64,000 nt of DNA from Rhizobium sp. CFBP 8762 (GCF_014841565.1 NZ_JACYUD010000007.1:186001-250000), one strand, 5' to 3'. Positions 43,186 through 51,895 are shown, counted from the first letter of the stretch. A program made the numbers and translations. The notes: a model not told the origin generated them from the sequence alone.

Positions 43186-44052
43186 ATGCCCCCTATTTTG
43201 ACCGAAACGGCATTCGAAGGGACGCTGTTGAACGCCCTGCTTTCGCGACCTTCGGCAGTTCCTGCTATCTACTGGCTGGGGCAAGCTGGTTTCATCATAG
43301 ATATCGCTGGCTGCCGTCTGGTCATCGACCCCTATCTGTCCGACTCACTGGCTGACAAATACAGGGGCACCCCAAGGCCGCATATCCGCATGTCGCCAGC
43401 GCCGATCACGCCGGAAGACCTTCAAAACGTCGATTACGTGCTCTGCACCCATGCCCATACCGACCATATGGACCCCGGCACTTTGCCACTGCTTCTGGCT
43501 GCCAACCCGAACGCGCGCCTTATCGCGCCCAGAGCTGTAAAGGCGCAGGCTCTGGAGCGTTCCGGGATTGAGCACAATCGCCTGATGCTGCTCGATGCTG
43601 GTGAGAAACTTGCCCTTGCGGAAGGGCTTGCGGTAACGGCGACGCGCGCGGCCCATGAAACGTTGGACCGCGATGGCGACGGCAATCATCGCTTTCTAGG
43701 CTATTGTGTTCAAAGCGCTGCCGTCACTCTCTGGCATTCCGGCGATTGTATTCCTTTCGATGGTCTCATCGACGAGGTCGGCCTGCTCCACCCCGATATC
43801 GCCCTGTTGCCGGTCAATGGGCGCAGACCGGAGCTTTCGATGAATGGCGTTCCGGGCAATTTCACGCTGGACGAAGCGGTTCACGTTGCAAGCTCCGTGG
43901 GCGCGGGTGCTCTTGTTGCGCATCATTACGGACTGTTCGAGTTCAACACGCTTGCCCCTGACATTATCGATCTTCGATCACAATCGCAGACAGCGCCGCG
44001 TCTTGTGCGCGCACGGCACGCGATTGTCCTTCATGTATCCAATCCAGACTGA
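43186..44052 (+). CDS. UlaG-like metallo-beta-lactamase-fold hydrolase
   Basis: The 288-residue protein has WLGQAGFIIDIAGCRLVIDPYLSD, the metal motif CTHAHTDHMDPGT, then WHSGDC and AHHYGLFEFNT. This pattern resembles UlaG, the L-ascorbate-6-phosphate lactonase. A lactonase opening a phospho-sugar or sugar lactone would fit the operon. 74 bp from the previous gene, in the same direction. Confidence 0.88.
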   Translation: MPPILTETAFEGTLLNALLSRPSAVPAIYWLGQAGFIIDIAGCRLVIDPYLSDSLADKYRGTPRPHIRMSPAPITPEDLQNVDYVLCTHAHTDHMDPGTLPLLLAANPNARLIAPRAVKAQALERSGIEHNRLMLLDAGEKLALAEGLAVTATRAAHETLDRDGDGNHRFLGYCVQSAAVTLWHSGDCIPFDGLIDEVGLLHPDIALLPVNGRRPELSMNGVPGNFTLDEAVHVASSVGAGALVAHHYGLFEFNTLAPDIIDLRSQSQTAPRLVRARHAIVLHVSNPD

Positions 44053-44122
44053 TTGAAAATCCATTCCGAAACTCGAGCCGATGCTGTAACATAAGCGGGT
44101 AAGGCTGAAGGATACTGACTTT

Positions 44123-45013
44123 ATGGACATGGATACGCGCACGGAAAGCCGGGGCCTCGGTGGCAGCAACATCATTGAGATCATCCGCAACCTGCGGCCT
44201 GACCTGCGCAAATCGGACAGAAAAGTAGCCGATGTCGTGCTGGACGACCCGCGCCGTATTCTTAACGCTACGGTCGGGGAAACGGCCGCCATGGCAGAGG
44301 TCAGCCAGCCGACGGTGTTACGCTTCGCCACCGCCATTGGCTGTTCGGGCTTTCCCGATTTCAAGATCCGCCTGGCCCAAAGCCTCGCATTTGGCACCCC
44401 GGCCACCCACTCGGTGCTGCTGGACACGGACAGCCCGGACATTGTGACTGAAAAGATCTTCGACTACACGATGACCAGCCTGGACTGGGCACGCACGCGG
44501 CTGGACAGGGAGTCTCTCAACAAGGCCATCGACATCCTGACCAACGCCAAGTCGATAGTCTTTTTCGGCTTCGGCGCGTCTGGTATTGTTGCCCGGGACG
44601 CGCAACAGAAGTTTCCCCTGTTTGGTGTTCCCTGCGCGGCGGAACTGGATTCGCACCAGCAGGTCATGGTGGCCTCTATGATGAAGCCGGGCGAAGTTGC
44701 CTTCGTCATATCCAACACCGGCACCACGCGCTCCATCATCGAGATTGCCCGGATCGCCCGCGACAACGGAGCCACAATCATTTGCCTGACCGGCTCAGAC
44801 TCGCCGCTGACCAGCTATTGCGATGTTTCACTGATTGTCGAAACACTTGAAAATACCAACATGTACACGCCGACCATCTCGCGCATCGCTGCGCTCGTCA
44901 TCATCGATATCCTCTCCACCAGCGTCGCCATGCGCCGCCCCGCCGACTACCAGTCGCGCATTCATCAAATGAAACGCCAGTTGACCGATATGCGGCGGAT
45001 GCAGCCGCTGTGA
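44123..45013 (+). CDS. MurR/RpiR-family regulator
   Basis: The 296-residue protein has an N-terminal RpiR helix-turn-helix (RKSDRKVADVVLDDPRRILNATVGETAAMAEVSQPTVLRFATAIGCSGFPDFKIRLAQSL) and a SIS phosphosugar-binding domain (SIVFFGFGASGIVARDAQQKFPLFGV, VAFVISNTGTTRSIIEIARIARDNGATIICLTGSDSPLTSYCD). It should sense a sugar phosphate produced by the locus and control the divergent promoter at 39687-39900, where HexR-like boxes are seen. Confidence 0.92.
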   Translation: MDMDTRTESRGLGGSNIIEIIRNLRPDLRKSDRKVADVVLDDPRRILNATVGETAAMAEVSQPTVLRFATAIGCSGFPDFKIRLAQSLAFGTPATHSVLLDTDSPDIVTEKIFDYTMTSLDWARTRLDRESLNKAIDILTNAKSIVFFGFGASGIVARDAQQKFPLFGVPCAAELDSHQQVMVASMMKPGEVAFVISNTGTTRSIIEIARIARDNGATIICLTGSDSPLTSYCDVSLIVETLENTNMYTPTISRIAALVIIDILSTSVAMRRPADYQSRIHQMKRQLTDMRRMQPL

Positions 45014-45045
45014 CACGAGGGCTGCCCCACTGTTCGCTCCGCTCG

Positions 45046-46347
45046 TTAGCGCAGAGTCCGACCCTGTCGATCCTTCGCCTGCGCCTTTCCGACGAGCAGC
45101 ACGGAAAGCAGCGTGATGAAGCTGAAGCCTGCGGTAATCAACGCAACCGGCCAGACGGAGCCCTGCCAGGCGATGAGCGCAGTCGCAACCAACGGCAGCG
45201 GTCCGACAAGCAGCGCCCCGGTCACTTCACGCGCGAATGCGATGGCGCTGTAGCGCACATGCGCGGGAAAAATATCGCAGTAGAACGAGGGTTGCACACC
45301 GAAGGTTGACCGGGCGCCAATGGCATGGCCGATGATGATCAGCACCACCGCCGTCCACGGCGTACCCGCGCCCAACATCTGGAAGTAAACAAGCGAATAC
45401 AGTGTGGCGAACGCTGCTCCGATGGCCATGACCGGTCGGCGGCCAAATCGATCCGAGAGCGCGCCAAACAGAATGCAGGTCACCGCACCAAAAACACTGG
45501 AAAGCATGACCCCCGTCAAAATAACGTCCCGGGGAAAACCGAGTTTGGCCGTTGCGTAAGACAGGGTGAATGTCTGGAAAACATAGGACAGATTCGGCGC
45601 AAGATTGGCACCCATGGCAGCCAGAACCGTGCGCGGGTGATCGCGCAGCAGTTCAACAATCGGCATACGCGTTTCCTTACGCTCCGTTTTGATCTTCACG
45701 AACTCCGGCGATTCCGGCACGCGATTGCGGATGTAAACGCCCAAGGCCAGAACCCCACCGCTGAGCAGGAATGGAATTCTCCAACCCCAGGCCATAAATT
45801 GCTCGTTCGGCATAAGGGAAAACAGCGCAAAAACGCCCGCCGCCAGGATTGTCGCGACATCAACCGCTGCCGCCGGAATACTGGCATAGAACCCCCGACG
45901 GTTGGGAGCCGCCTCCGCAGCCATGACGATGGCGCCAGCATATTCTGCACCGGCACCGAGACCCTGAATGAGACGCAGCACGACCAGCAGGATCGGTGCC
46001 CAGATACCCACCTGACTGTAGGTCGGAAGCAGGCCGATCAGCGTCGTCGTCACCCCCATCAGCATCAGCGTCAACAGAAGCACGGGTTTGCGGCCGACGC
46101 GATCTCCCATCCACCCAAAGAAGATACCCCCGACGGGGCGTGCGAGAAAGCCGACCGAGTAAGTGGCGAAAGCCGCAATCGTCCCCGTCACCGGGTCGAA
46201 CTGGGGAAAAAACAGCGTGTTGAAAATCAAGGCTGCAGCCGTTGCGTACAGGATAAAGTCATACCACTCCACAACCGTGCCCACGGTGCTTGCCAGAATG
46301 GTGCTGGTCAGTTGCCGGCTTTTTTCCGGCTCGCTTGCAAGTGTCAA
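45046..46347 (-). CDS. MFS transporter, metabolite:H+ symporter (MHS) type
   Basis: The 433-residue permease has 12 predicted helices, the MHS start GTVVEWYDFILYATAAALIF, GWMGDRVGRKPVLLLTL (loop 2-3 motif) and GALSDRFGRRPVM. MHS members move citrate, shikimate, alpha-ketoglutarate, proline or betaine with protons. It starts at TTG 46347 behind GAGGAG; an ATG start is not visible nearby. It is divergent from the second ocd gene and may import a compound for that pathway. Confidence 0.88.
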   Translation of the reverse strand: MTLASEPEKSRQLTSTILASTVGTVVEWYDFILYATAAALIFNTLFFPQFDPVTGTIAAFATYSVGFLARPVGGIFFGWMGDRVGRKPVLLLTLMLMGVTTTLIGLLPTYSQVGIWAPILLVVLRLIQGLGAGAEYAGAIVMAAEAAPNRRGFYASIPAAAVDVATILAAGVFALFSLMPNEQFMAWGWRIPFLLSGGVLALGVYIRNRVPESPEFVKIKTERKETRMPIVELLRDHPRTVLAAMGANLAPNLSYVFQTFTLSYATAKLGFPRDVILTGVMLSSVFGAVTCILFGALSDRFGRRPVMAIGAAFATLYSLVYFQMLGAGTPWTAVVLIIIGHAIGARSTFGVQPSFYCDIFPAHVRYSAIAFAREVTGALLVGPLPLVATALIAWQGSVWPVALITAGFSFITLLSVLLVGKAQAKDRQGRTLR

Positions 46348-46673
46348 CGTCCCTACTCCTCAAGAAATATTGCTGCCGTGACCCATCACGACACGCCCCC
46401 CACAAACCGCCCGGTGCAATCACTGCTGTTGGCAGCGATCTCAAGACCGACTGCAAACTACCCGTTGTTTCGGCAATGTCCATAGTGAGCGCTAACATTT
46501 TTGAGCGATTTCGGTAGACGCTACTTCAAGAGCGATAGTTTAGCGACTTGTCTGAATTGCACAAATAATTTACGCAAATTGCTTTGATAACCGAATGAAT
46601 TTGAAAAACTTGCAAGTATCAACGAACAATTGGGAAGGTACGATAGGTTTATTCAAACCTGGAGAATACGCCC
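46348..46673. other. Divergent regulatory region between MFS and second ocd
   Basis: 326 bp, no gene seen. An A+T-rich stretch at about 46555-46620 holds repeated GCAAATTGC/TTGCAC-like elements. AGGTTT-ATTC-AAACCT (46645-46660) is a 6-bp inverted repeat directly before the GGAG ribosome site of ocd, so it may act as a translational or operator element. No regulator gene adjoins it. Confidence 0.5.
46645..46660 (+). promoter_or_regulatory. Inverted repeat abutting the ocd ribosome site
   Basis: AGGTTT (46645-46650), loop ATTC, AAACCT (46655-46660), followed at once by GGAG. In mRNA this would form a six-pair hairpin next to the Shine-Dalgarno; in DNA it may be an operator. Confidence 0.4.
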
Positions 46674-47723
46674 GTGCTTGCACCAAAACCGTCCAGCAAA
46701 GCTTTTGTACCCTTCGTCAGCGTTGGAAACATGATGCGGCTCGTCCATCGGATCGGTATCGAGACCATGCTGGTTGAGCTGACCGATTCTATCGAGGCAG
46801 ATTTCCGCCGTTGGGAGTTGTTCGACAAGACGGCCCGCGTGGCGTCGCACTCCACCGATGGCGTCATTGAACTGATGCCCACCTCCGATGGTCAAACCTA
46901 CGGGTTCAAATACGTCAACGGCCACCCAAAAAACATGGGTCAGGGCCTGCAGACCGTTACGGCCTTCGGCCTTCTGGCGGATGTGGCCACCGGCTACCCC
47001 ATCCTGTTGACCGAAATGACCATGCTGACGGCGCTCAGAACGGCGGCCACCTCCGCCATGGCTGCCCGCTATCTGGCACCGGCTGGCGCAACGACCATGG
47101 CGATGATTGGGAACGGCGCACAGGCAGAATTTCAGGCGCTGGCCATGAAAGCCGTTGTCGGCATCACCACGGTTCGCCTGTATGATATCGATCCTGTGGC
47201 CACGGAGAAGACACGGGTCAACCTTGCCGATACCGACTTGAACGTCATCGTTTGCTCCACGGCGCAGTCGGCAATTGAAGGGGCAGACATCATCACCACC
47301 TGCACCGCCGACAAACAGTATGCCACGATCCTGACTGACAATATGATTGGCGCGGGCGTGCATATCAACGCCATCGGCGGCGACTGCCCCGGCAAGACTG
47401 AACTTCATCCCGATATTCTGCTGCGCTCGGATACCTTTGTTGAATATCCGCCGCAGACATGGATCGAAGGTGAAATTCAGCAGATGCCGAAAGACTATCC
47501 GGTAACGGAACTCTGGACCGTCATCACCGGTCAGGCCGAAGGTCGGCGGTCGCAGGACCAGATCACGCTGTTTGACAGTGTCGGTTTCGCAGTCGAGGAT
47601 TTTTCGGCGCTTCGCTATGTGCACGAGAAGCTGGCGGGCACGGGCCTCTATGAGGATCTGGATATCATCGCCGATCCGGATGAGCCCCGCGACCTGTTCG
47701 GCATGTTGCAGCGCGCCAAGTGA
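46674..47723 (+). CDS. ocd: Ornithine cyclodeaminase (second copy)
   Basis: The 349-residue paralogue of the enzyme at 24547-25608 shares long identical stretches (IELMPTSDG, YGFKYVNGHPKN, LQTVTAFG, TLFDSVGFAVEDFSALRYV, DPDEPRDLFGML). Active-site Lys, Arg and Asp regions and the Rossmann motif MIGNGAQAEFQALA are intact. It converts L-ornithine to L-proline and ammonia. Start is GTG at 46674, nine bases after GGAG. It is followed 16 bp on by a CtlX-like hydrolase that would supply ornithine from citrulline. Confidence 0.93.
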   Translation: MLAPKPSSKAFVPFVSVGNMMRLVHRIGIETMLVELTDSIEADFRRWELFDKTARVASHSTDGVIELMPTSDGQTYGFKYVNGHPKNMGQGLQTVTAFGLLADVATGYPILLTEMTMLTALRTAATSAMAARYLAPAGATTMAMIGNGAQAEFQALAMKAVVGITTVRLYDIDPVATEKTRVNLADTDLNVIVCSTAQSAIEGADIITTCTADKQYATILTDNMIGAGVHINAIGGDCPGKTELHPDILLRSDTFVEYPPQTWIEGEIQQMPKDYPVTELWTVITGQAEGRRSQDQITLFDSVGFAVEDFSALRYVHEKLAGTGLYEDLDIIADPDEPRDLFGMLQRAK

Positions 47724-47739
47724 TTGATGGTTGAGTGAA

Positions 47740-48669
47740 ATGAAAATGCGTTATTCCATCCAGTCCCCGTCTGCGGTCGTCATGGTCCGTCCGCACCACT
47801 TTACCGTCAACACCGAAACCGCTATCGACAACAGTTTTCAGGTTGCGACCGATCACGGTGAAGATTTATCCGCCAAGGCCTTTGACGAAATCACGCTGGC
47901 GGCAGAGACGCTGCGCAGCCATGGGGTCACCGTCCATCTTTTCGACGACGAAACGACCAGCACGCCGGACTCGGTGTTTCCCAACAACTGGTTTTCCACC
48001 CATGCCGGTGGCCATCTGGCGATCTACCCGATGAAGGCGGAAAGCCGCCGCCGGGAACGCCGCAGCGATGTTATCGAGATGCTGAAGGCGCGCTACCGTG
48101 TGCAGGATGTCATTGATTATTCCGGGCTGGAGCCTGACGGGCTATTTCTGGAGGGAACGGGCGCCATGGTGCTCGATCATATCGACCGGGTGGCCTATGC
48201 TGTCCGTTCTGATCGCACCGACCCCATCGCTCTGGAACGGTTTTGCACCCATTTCAATTTTGAGCCTATGGTGTTTGAAGCCCGCGATGCCAGCGGTTTG
48301 CCAATTTACCATACGAACGTATTGATGTGCATCGGCACCAATTTCGCCATGGTCGGCACGGGAATGATCACAGATTCGAAGCGCCGGGCCGAAGTCGTTG
48401 GGCGACTGGCGCGCGTTGGCCGTTCCATCGTCGAACTCAGCAACGATCAGATCGCACAATTTGCAGGCAATGCCTTGGAGCTCCAGGGTCGTGATGGCCG
48501 CATTCTGGCCCTGTCCACCACCGCGCTCGCCTCGCTGAGCGCAGAACAACGCTCCGTGATCGAAGACAGCGCCAAACTCGTGCCGCTTGACATCACAACC
48601 ATCGAGCGGGCTGGCGGTTCGGTGCGCTGCACGCTGGCCGGTATTCACCTGACGCCACGGTCAGAATGA
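47740..48669 (+). CDS. CtlX-like citrulline/arginine-deiminase-superfamily hydrolase
   Basis: The 309-residue protein is of the guanidino-group modifying superfamily: SVFPNNWFSTHAGGHLAIYPM, LEGTGAMVLDH (Glu), YHTNVLMCIGTNFAMV (His) and a C-terminal Cys in GGSVRCTLAGIHL form the Cys-His-Glu set. CtlX-type members hydrolyse citrulline to ornithine. Coupling with ornithine cyclodeaminase gives citrulline to ornithine to proline. I chose ATG 47740; a TTG 9 bp earlier is in frame. An amidinotransferase-type reaction is less likely. Confidence 0.87.
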   Translation: MKMRYSIQSPSAVVMVRPHHFTVNTETAIDNSFQVATDHGEDLSAKAFDEITLAAETLRSHGVTVHLFDDETTSTPDSVFPNNWFSTHAGGHLAIYPMKAESRRRERRSDVIEMLKARYRVQDVIDYSGLEPDGLFLEGTGAMVLDHIDRVAYAVRSDRTDPIALERFCTHFNFEPMVFEARDASGLPIYHTNVLMCIGTNFAMVGTGMITDSKRRAEVVGRLARVGRSIVELSNDQIAQFAGNALELQGRDGRILALSTTALASLSAEQRSVIEDSAKLVPLDITTIERAGGSVRCTLAGIHLTPRSE

Positions 48670-48682
48670 TCCATCAATCAAA

Positions 48683-48704
48683 AGGCCCGCCTCGCGGCGG
48701 GCCT
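48683..48704. terminator. Terminator hairpin between convergent genes
   Basis: AGGCCCGCC (48683-48691), loop TCGC, GGCGGGCCT (48696-48704) form a perfect 9-bp stem. On the minus strand it ends in TTTT, so it best terminates the ureohydrolase/ABC operon; on the plus strand it may stop ctlX transcripts less efficiently. Confidence 0.8.
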
Positions 48705-48712
48705 CTCCATCC

Positions 48713-49687
48713 TCAGCCTTGCGGCACCGCTGCCTGCCGCACCAGCACGCCGAGCGCCGTGGTGATCAGTCGGGCGAAGGTCAGTGCGCCGATCTCGCTG
48801 ACATCACGCTCCGGCATGAACTCCACAAAATCCATCGCCGCGATGCGCCCCTTCGATGCGGCGCCTTTGATCAGGTCTACTGCCTGATAATAGCTGAGGC
48901 CGCCCGGGGCACGACCAATGACGCCCGGTATCAACGCAGGGTCGAGCGCGTCCGCGTCAATGCAGATAATGACATTGCTGCCGTCAGGGATCAGATCGAT
49001 GACGGACTGCACGCCTTGTTTGTGCAACTCATAGGCGGTGACAAAGGTTACGCCCCACGCAACGGCGTCTTCGTAATCGGTCGTAGCAGCCGAGCCGATG
49101 CCTCTGGCACCAACCTGAATGATGCGTTCCACGTGCTCCATTTCGGAAGCGCGGCGCATGGTGGACGACAAGCCTTGCCGTTCGCCCATATGCACTTCCC
49201 GCCAGTCGATATGCGCGTCAATTTGCAGAATGGTGAACTTTTTACCGCCCGATGCCGCGCCAAGCGCCTCGATCATGGGAATGGGAATGGAATCATCGCC
49301 ACCCAGAAGCACCGGCACCGCGCCACGGCGAACCATGGTGGACACCGCATCGGCAATTTTCTGGCGGTTGGCCGCGCCATCTGTTTCGTCGAAAGACAAG
49401 TCGCCGCAGTCGACGGGGCGCAGGTCCGGGTCTGGAAAGACTGGCCCGCCGTGGTCGAAATCATGCCGATCCACATTCGCAGTGAGCGAACCGGTTGCCC
49501 GCCGCAGCGCGTCGGGCGCATTCCGGCAATAGGCTCCAACGGATGCGTAGGGCGTGGCACAGGGTGCGCCGAGCAGCGCCACGGGTGCGGTCAGTGTTTC
49601 CAGATCGGAGCAGCTTTTCAGACCCAGAAAAGTGGTGGTATCGGCGGCGGCTCCAAACAGCGCACCGAGATCAGCGTTCGTACCCAT
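48713..49687 (-). CDS. Arginase/agmatinase-family ureohydrolase with altered metal motif
   Basis: The 324-residue enzyme has the ureohydrolase fold with metal motifs LLGGDDSIPIP, QIDAHIDWR and CIDADALDPALIPG. In arginase and agmatinase the first motif reads GGDHS, its His being a Mn ligand; here it is Asp. The other Asp/His ligands are present. It hydrolyses a guanidino compound (arginine, agmatine, guanidinobutyrate or similar) to urea and an amine. Last gene of the amino-acid ABC operon, pointing to arginine-like substrates. Confidence 0.87.
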   Translation of the reverse strand: MGTNADLGALFGAAADTTTFLGLKSCSDLETLTAPVALLGAPCATPYASVGAYCRNAPDALRRATGSLTANVDRHDFDHGGPVFPDPDLRPVDCGDLSFDETDGAANRQKIADAVSTMVRRGAVPVLLGGDDSIPIPMIEALGAASGGKKFTILQIDAHIDWREVHMGERQGLSSTMRRASEMEHVERIIQVGARGIGSAATTDYEDAVAWGVTFVTAYELHKQGVQSVIDLIPDGSNVIICIDADALDPALIPGVIGRAPGGLSYYQAVDLIKGAASKGRIAAMDFVEFMPERDVSEIGALTFARLITTALGVLVRQAAVPQG

Positions 49688-49744
49688 AGTGGTCTCCTTC
49701 CTTTCGCTTGGGCGTCCAAGCGACTTGACGATGTTGCGAAAAAC

Positions 49745-50437
49745 TCAGCCGATGCGGCTTTGAAGATAGCCGGCCCATCGCTTTTGAACGAGCTGAAACC
49801 CTGACACGAGAACAAAGGTCAAGGTCAGGTAGATGGCAGCGGCGGTCATGTACGGCTCAAACTGGATGTAGTCGTTCAACGAAATCTGGCGGGCAACGCC
49901 TGTGACTTCCAGCAGCGTCACCGTGCTTGCCAGCGACGTGGCATGCAGCATCATGATCATCTCATTGCCGTACAACGGCAGAGAGCGGGTGAGCATAGCG
50001 GGGATGAGAATGCGTCTGGCCTGCGTCCAGCCAGACATGCCGTAGGCACGGGCCGCCTCGATTTCGCCCACGGGAATGGTGCGAAGTCCACCGGCGAAAA
50101 TCTCGGTCGTGTAGGCCGCCGTATTCAGCACGAACGCCGCCAGCACACAGACCATGGGGCTGGACAACCAGGGCCAGATAACACTGTCGCGGATCAGGCT
50201 GAATTGGGCCAGCCCGAAGTAAATGAGAAACAACTGAATGAGCAGGGGTGTACCGCGAAACACAAGCGTATAGGCCAAAACCGTATACTGAACGACACGG
50301 TTGTTGCTGTTGCGCAGAAACGCCAGCGGCAGTGCAAGGAAAAACGAGATACCAAGCGACGCGAATGTCAGGAGCAGCGTAAGTTTGGTGCCCTCCAGAT
50401 AGCGTGGCAGATTGTCTGCAATGATATCCCAGTTCAT
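49745..50437 (-). CDS. Amino-acid ABC permease (HisM type)
   Basis: The 230-residue membrane protein has VFRGTPLLIQLFLIYFGLAQF and coupling loop GEIEAARAYGMSGWTQARRILIPAML. It overlaps the HisQ-type permease gene by 4 bp and forms the channel with it. The operon order is ATPase, binding protein, HisQ-type, HisM-type, ureohydrolase, resembling arginine/ornithine/histidine systems. Confidence 0.92.
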   Translation of the reverse strand: MNWDIIADNLPRYLEGTKLTLLLTFASLGISFFLALPLAFLRNSNNRVVQYTVLAYTLVFRGTPLLIQLFLIYFGLAQFSLIRDSVIWPWLSSPMVCVLAAFVLNTAAYTTEIFAGGLRTIPVGEIEAARAYGMSGWTQARRILIPAMLTRSLPLYGNEMIMMLHATSLASTVTLLEVTGVARQISLNDYIQFEPYMTAAAIYLTLTFVLVSGFQLVQKRWAGYLQSRIG

Positions 50438-51135
50438 GGCGACAGCTTTCGATCACCGGCGGTGGAGCGACGGCCCGCGAAGGACAATGCCGCCAGCGAC
50501 AGGAGCGTGATCATCAGGTAAAAACCTGCTGCAATAAGATAGAATGTGAATGGCTTTCCGGTTGCCTCGGCCGCGCCCTTGGCGCGAAACATGACATCCT
50601 GCAAGCCGATCAACGAGACAAGCGCGGTGGCTTTGGCCAGAACCAGCCAGTTATTGGTAAAACCGGGCAGCGCCAGTCGGAACATTTGTGGCAACATGAT
50701 GCGAAAGAACAGGCGCCGCCGCGTGAGCCCATAGGCTATGGCCGCCTCGATCTGCCCTTTCGGAATGTTTTGCAAAGCTGTTCTAAATGTTTCCGTCATA
50801 TAGGCCCCGAAAATGAGGCCAAGCGTCGCGATGCCAGCACCAATGGGTGAAAATGCGACGTGCATGTCCCAACCCATGGTTTCCATGATCTGGTTAAGAA
50901 ACGCGGGCAGGCTGTAAAACACCAGCAGCATCATCACGAGGTCCGGAATACCACGGACGATGAAAGTATAGAGCCCGGCAAGGATGCGCAACGCACGGCT
51001 GTCCGACAGCTTGGCAAAGGCTGCTGCCAGCCCCAGTATCGTCGCCAGCACCAGCGACGACGCGGCAACCAGCAGGGTGATCCACCCTGCTGCGAAGATT
51101 GCCGTGGCAAACTCCAGAACCATTCCGTTATTCAC
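50434..51135 (-). CDS. Amino-acid ABC permease (HisQ type)
   Basis: The 233-residue membrane protein has TFIVRGIPDLVMMLLVFYSLP (with IPDLVMM, as in HisQ/ArtQ) and GQIEAAIAYGLTRRRLFFRIMLPQMFRLALPGFTNN. Its start overlaps the end of the binding protein gene by 8 bp, so here there is no binding-protein/permease gap or hairpin. Confidence 0.92.
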   Translation of the reverse strand: MNNGMVLEFATAIFAAGWITLLVAASSLVLATILGLAAAFAKLSDSRALRILAGLYTFIVRGIPDLVMMLLVFYSLPAFLNQIMETMGWDMHVAFSPIGAGIATLGLIFGAYMTETFRTALQNIPKGQIEAAIAYGLTRRRLFFRIMLPQMFRLALPGFTNNWLVLAKATALVSLIGLQDVMFRAKGAAEATGKPFTFYLIAAGFYLMITLLSLAALSFAGRRSTAGDRKLSP

Positions 51136-51895
51136 CGAAATACTTGTCGTTCAGCGCCTTCAGCGTGCCGTTGTCACGAATGGTCGCGAGACCCTGATTG
51201 ATCTGCTCAACCAGCTTGGTGTTGCGCTTGTTGATGGCAATCGCCACGCCCTCACCAAATTCAGGGGCATCCTTGCCGGTGAGGGCCGGGCCGACCAACT
51301 CGTAATCCTTGCCGGAATCGCCCTTCAGAAAGCTGTGGGTGATCTGCGCCTGATAGCTCAAATGCAGGTCCGCGCGACCGGCAGCCAGTTCAAGGTACGG
51401 CGCACTGCCGCTATCGTATCGCTTGATGGTGGCCTGCGGATAATGTGCGGTAACGTAAGCGTCCATCGGCGTGCCGGTCTGCACGGCAATGGTCTTGCCC
51501 TTCAACCCCTCATCCGTGAACGTGTAATCTGTGCCTTTCTTGCCCACGAAGCGGAAGATCGGATGATCATAGATATCGCTGAACGCAATTACCTTGCGGC
51601 GCTTTTCGGTTACGGTCAGCTGCGAAATCAACGCATCGTATTTGCCATCGATCAGGCCGGGGATCATGCCATCCCACGCCGCGTTGGCAATATCGCAATC
51701 CAGCTTGGCGGCATCGCAGACGGCCTGCATCAGCTCGACATCGTAACCGACGAGCTTGCCGGACGAGTCGACTGATTCAAACGGGGGAAACGTTGCATCC
51801 GTTGCAATCTTCAACGGCTCGGCGGCGGCCATGGAGGTGATGAGTGCGCCCGAGACGGCAAGCGCGGCAAACAGGGATGTCATTGGTAATCTCAT
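51128..51895 (-). CDS. Basic amino-acid ABC solute-binding protein (ArgT/HisJ type)
   Basis: The 255-residue protein has a signal peptide (MRLPMTSLFAALAVSGALITSMAAA) and an SBP-3 domain with KIATDATFPPFESVDSSGKLVGYDVELMQAVCDAAKLDC, NAAWDGMIPGLIDGKYDALISQLTVTEKR and KRYDSGSAPYLELAAGRADLHLS. The FPPFE and two-Cys CDAAKLDC pattern matches LAO/ArgT/HisJ-type proteins, which bind arginine, ornithine, lysine or histidine. Context favours arginine, ornithine or citrulline. Confidence 0.92.
   Translation of the reverse strand: MRLPMTSLFAALAVSGALITSMAAAEPLKIATDATFPPFESVDSSGKLVGYDVELMQAVCDAAKLDCDIANAAWDGMIPGLIDGKYDALISQLTVTEKRRKVIAFSDIYDHPIFRFVGKKGTDYTFTDEGLKGKTIAVQTGTPMDAYVTAHYPQATIKRYDSGSAPYLELAAGRADLHLSYQAQITHSFLKGDSGKDYELVGPALTGKDAPEFGEGVAIAINKRNTKLVEQINQGLATIRDNGTLKALNDKYFGE

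Noticed and set aside
32926-45013. Assignment of the sugar locus to sulfoglycolysis (sulfo-Entner-Doudoroff) or to L-ascorbate degradation
   Set aside because: An Eda-like aldolase and a UlaG-like protein hint at each, but there is no sulfoquinovosidase, sugar-acid dehydratase, sulfolactaldehyde dehydrogenase, PTS or UlaD/E/F-like gene.
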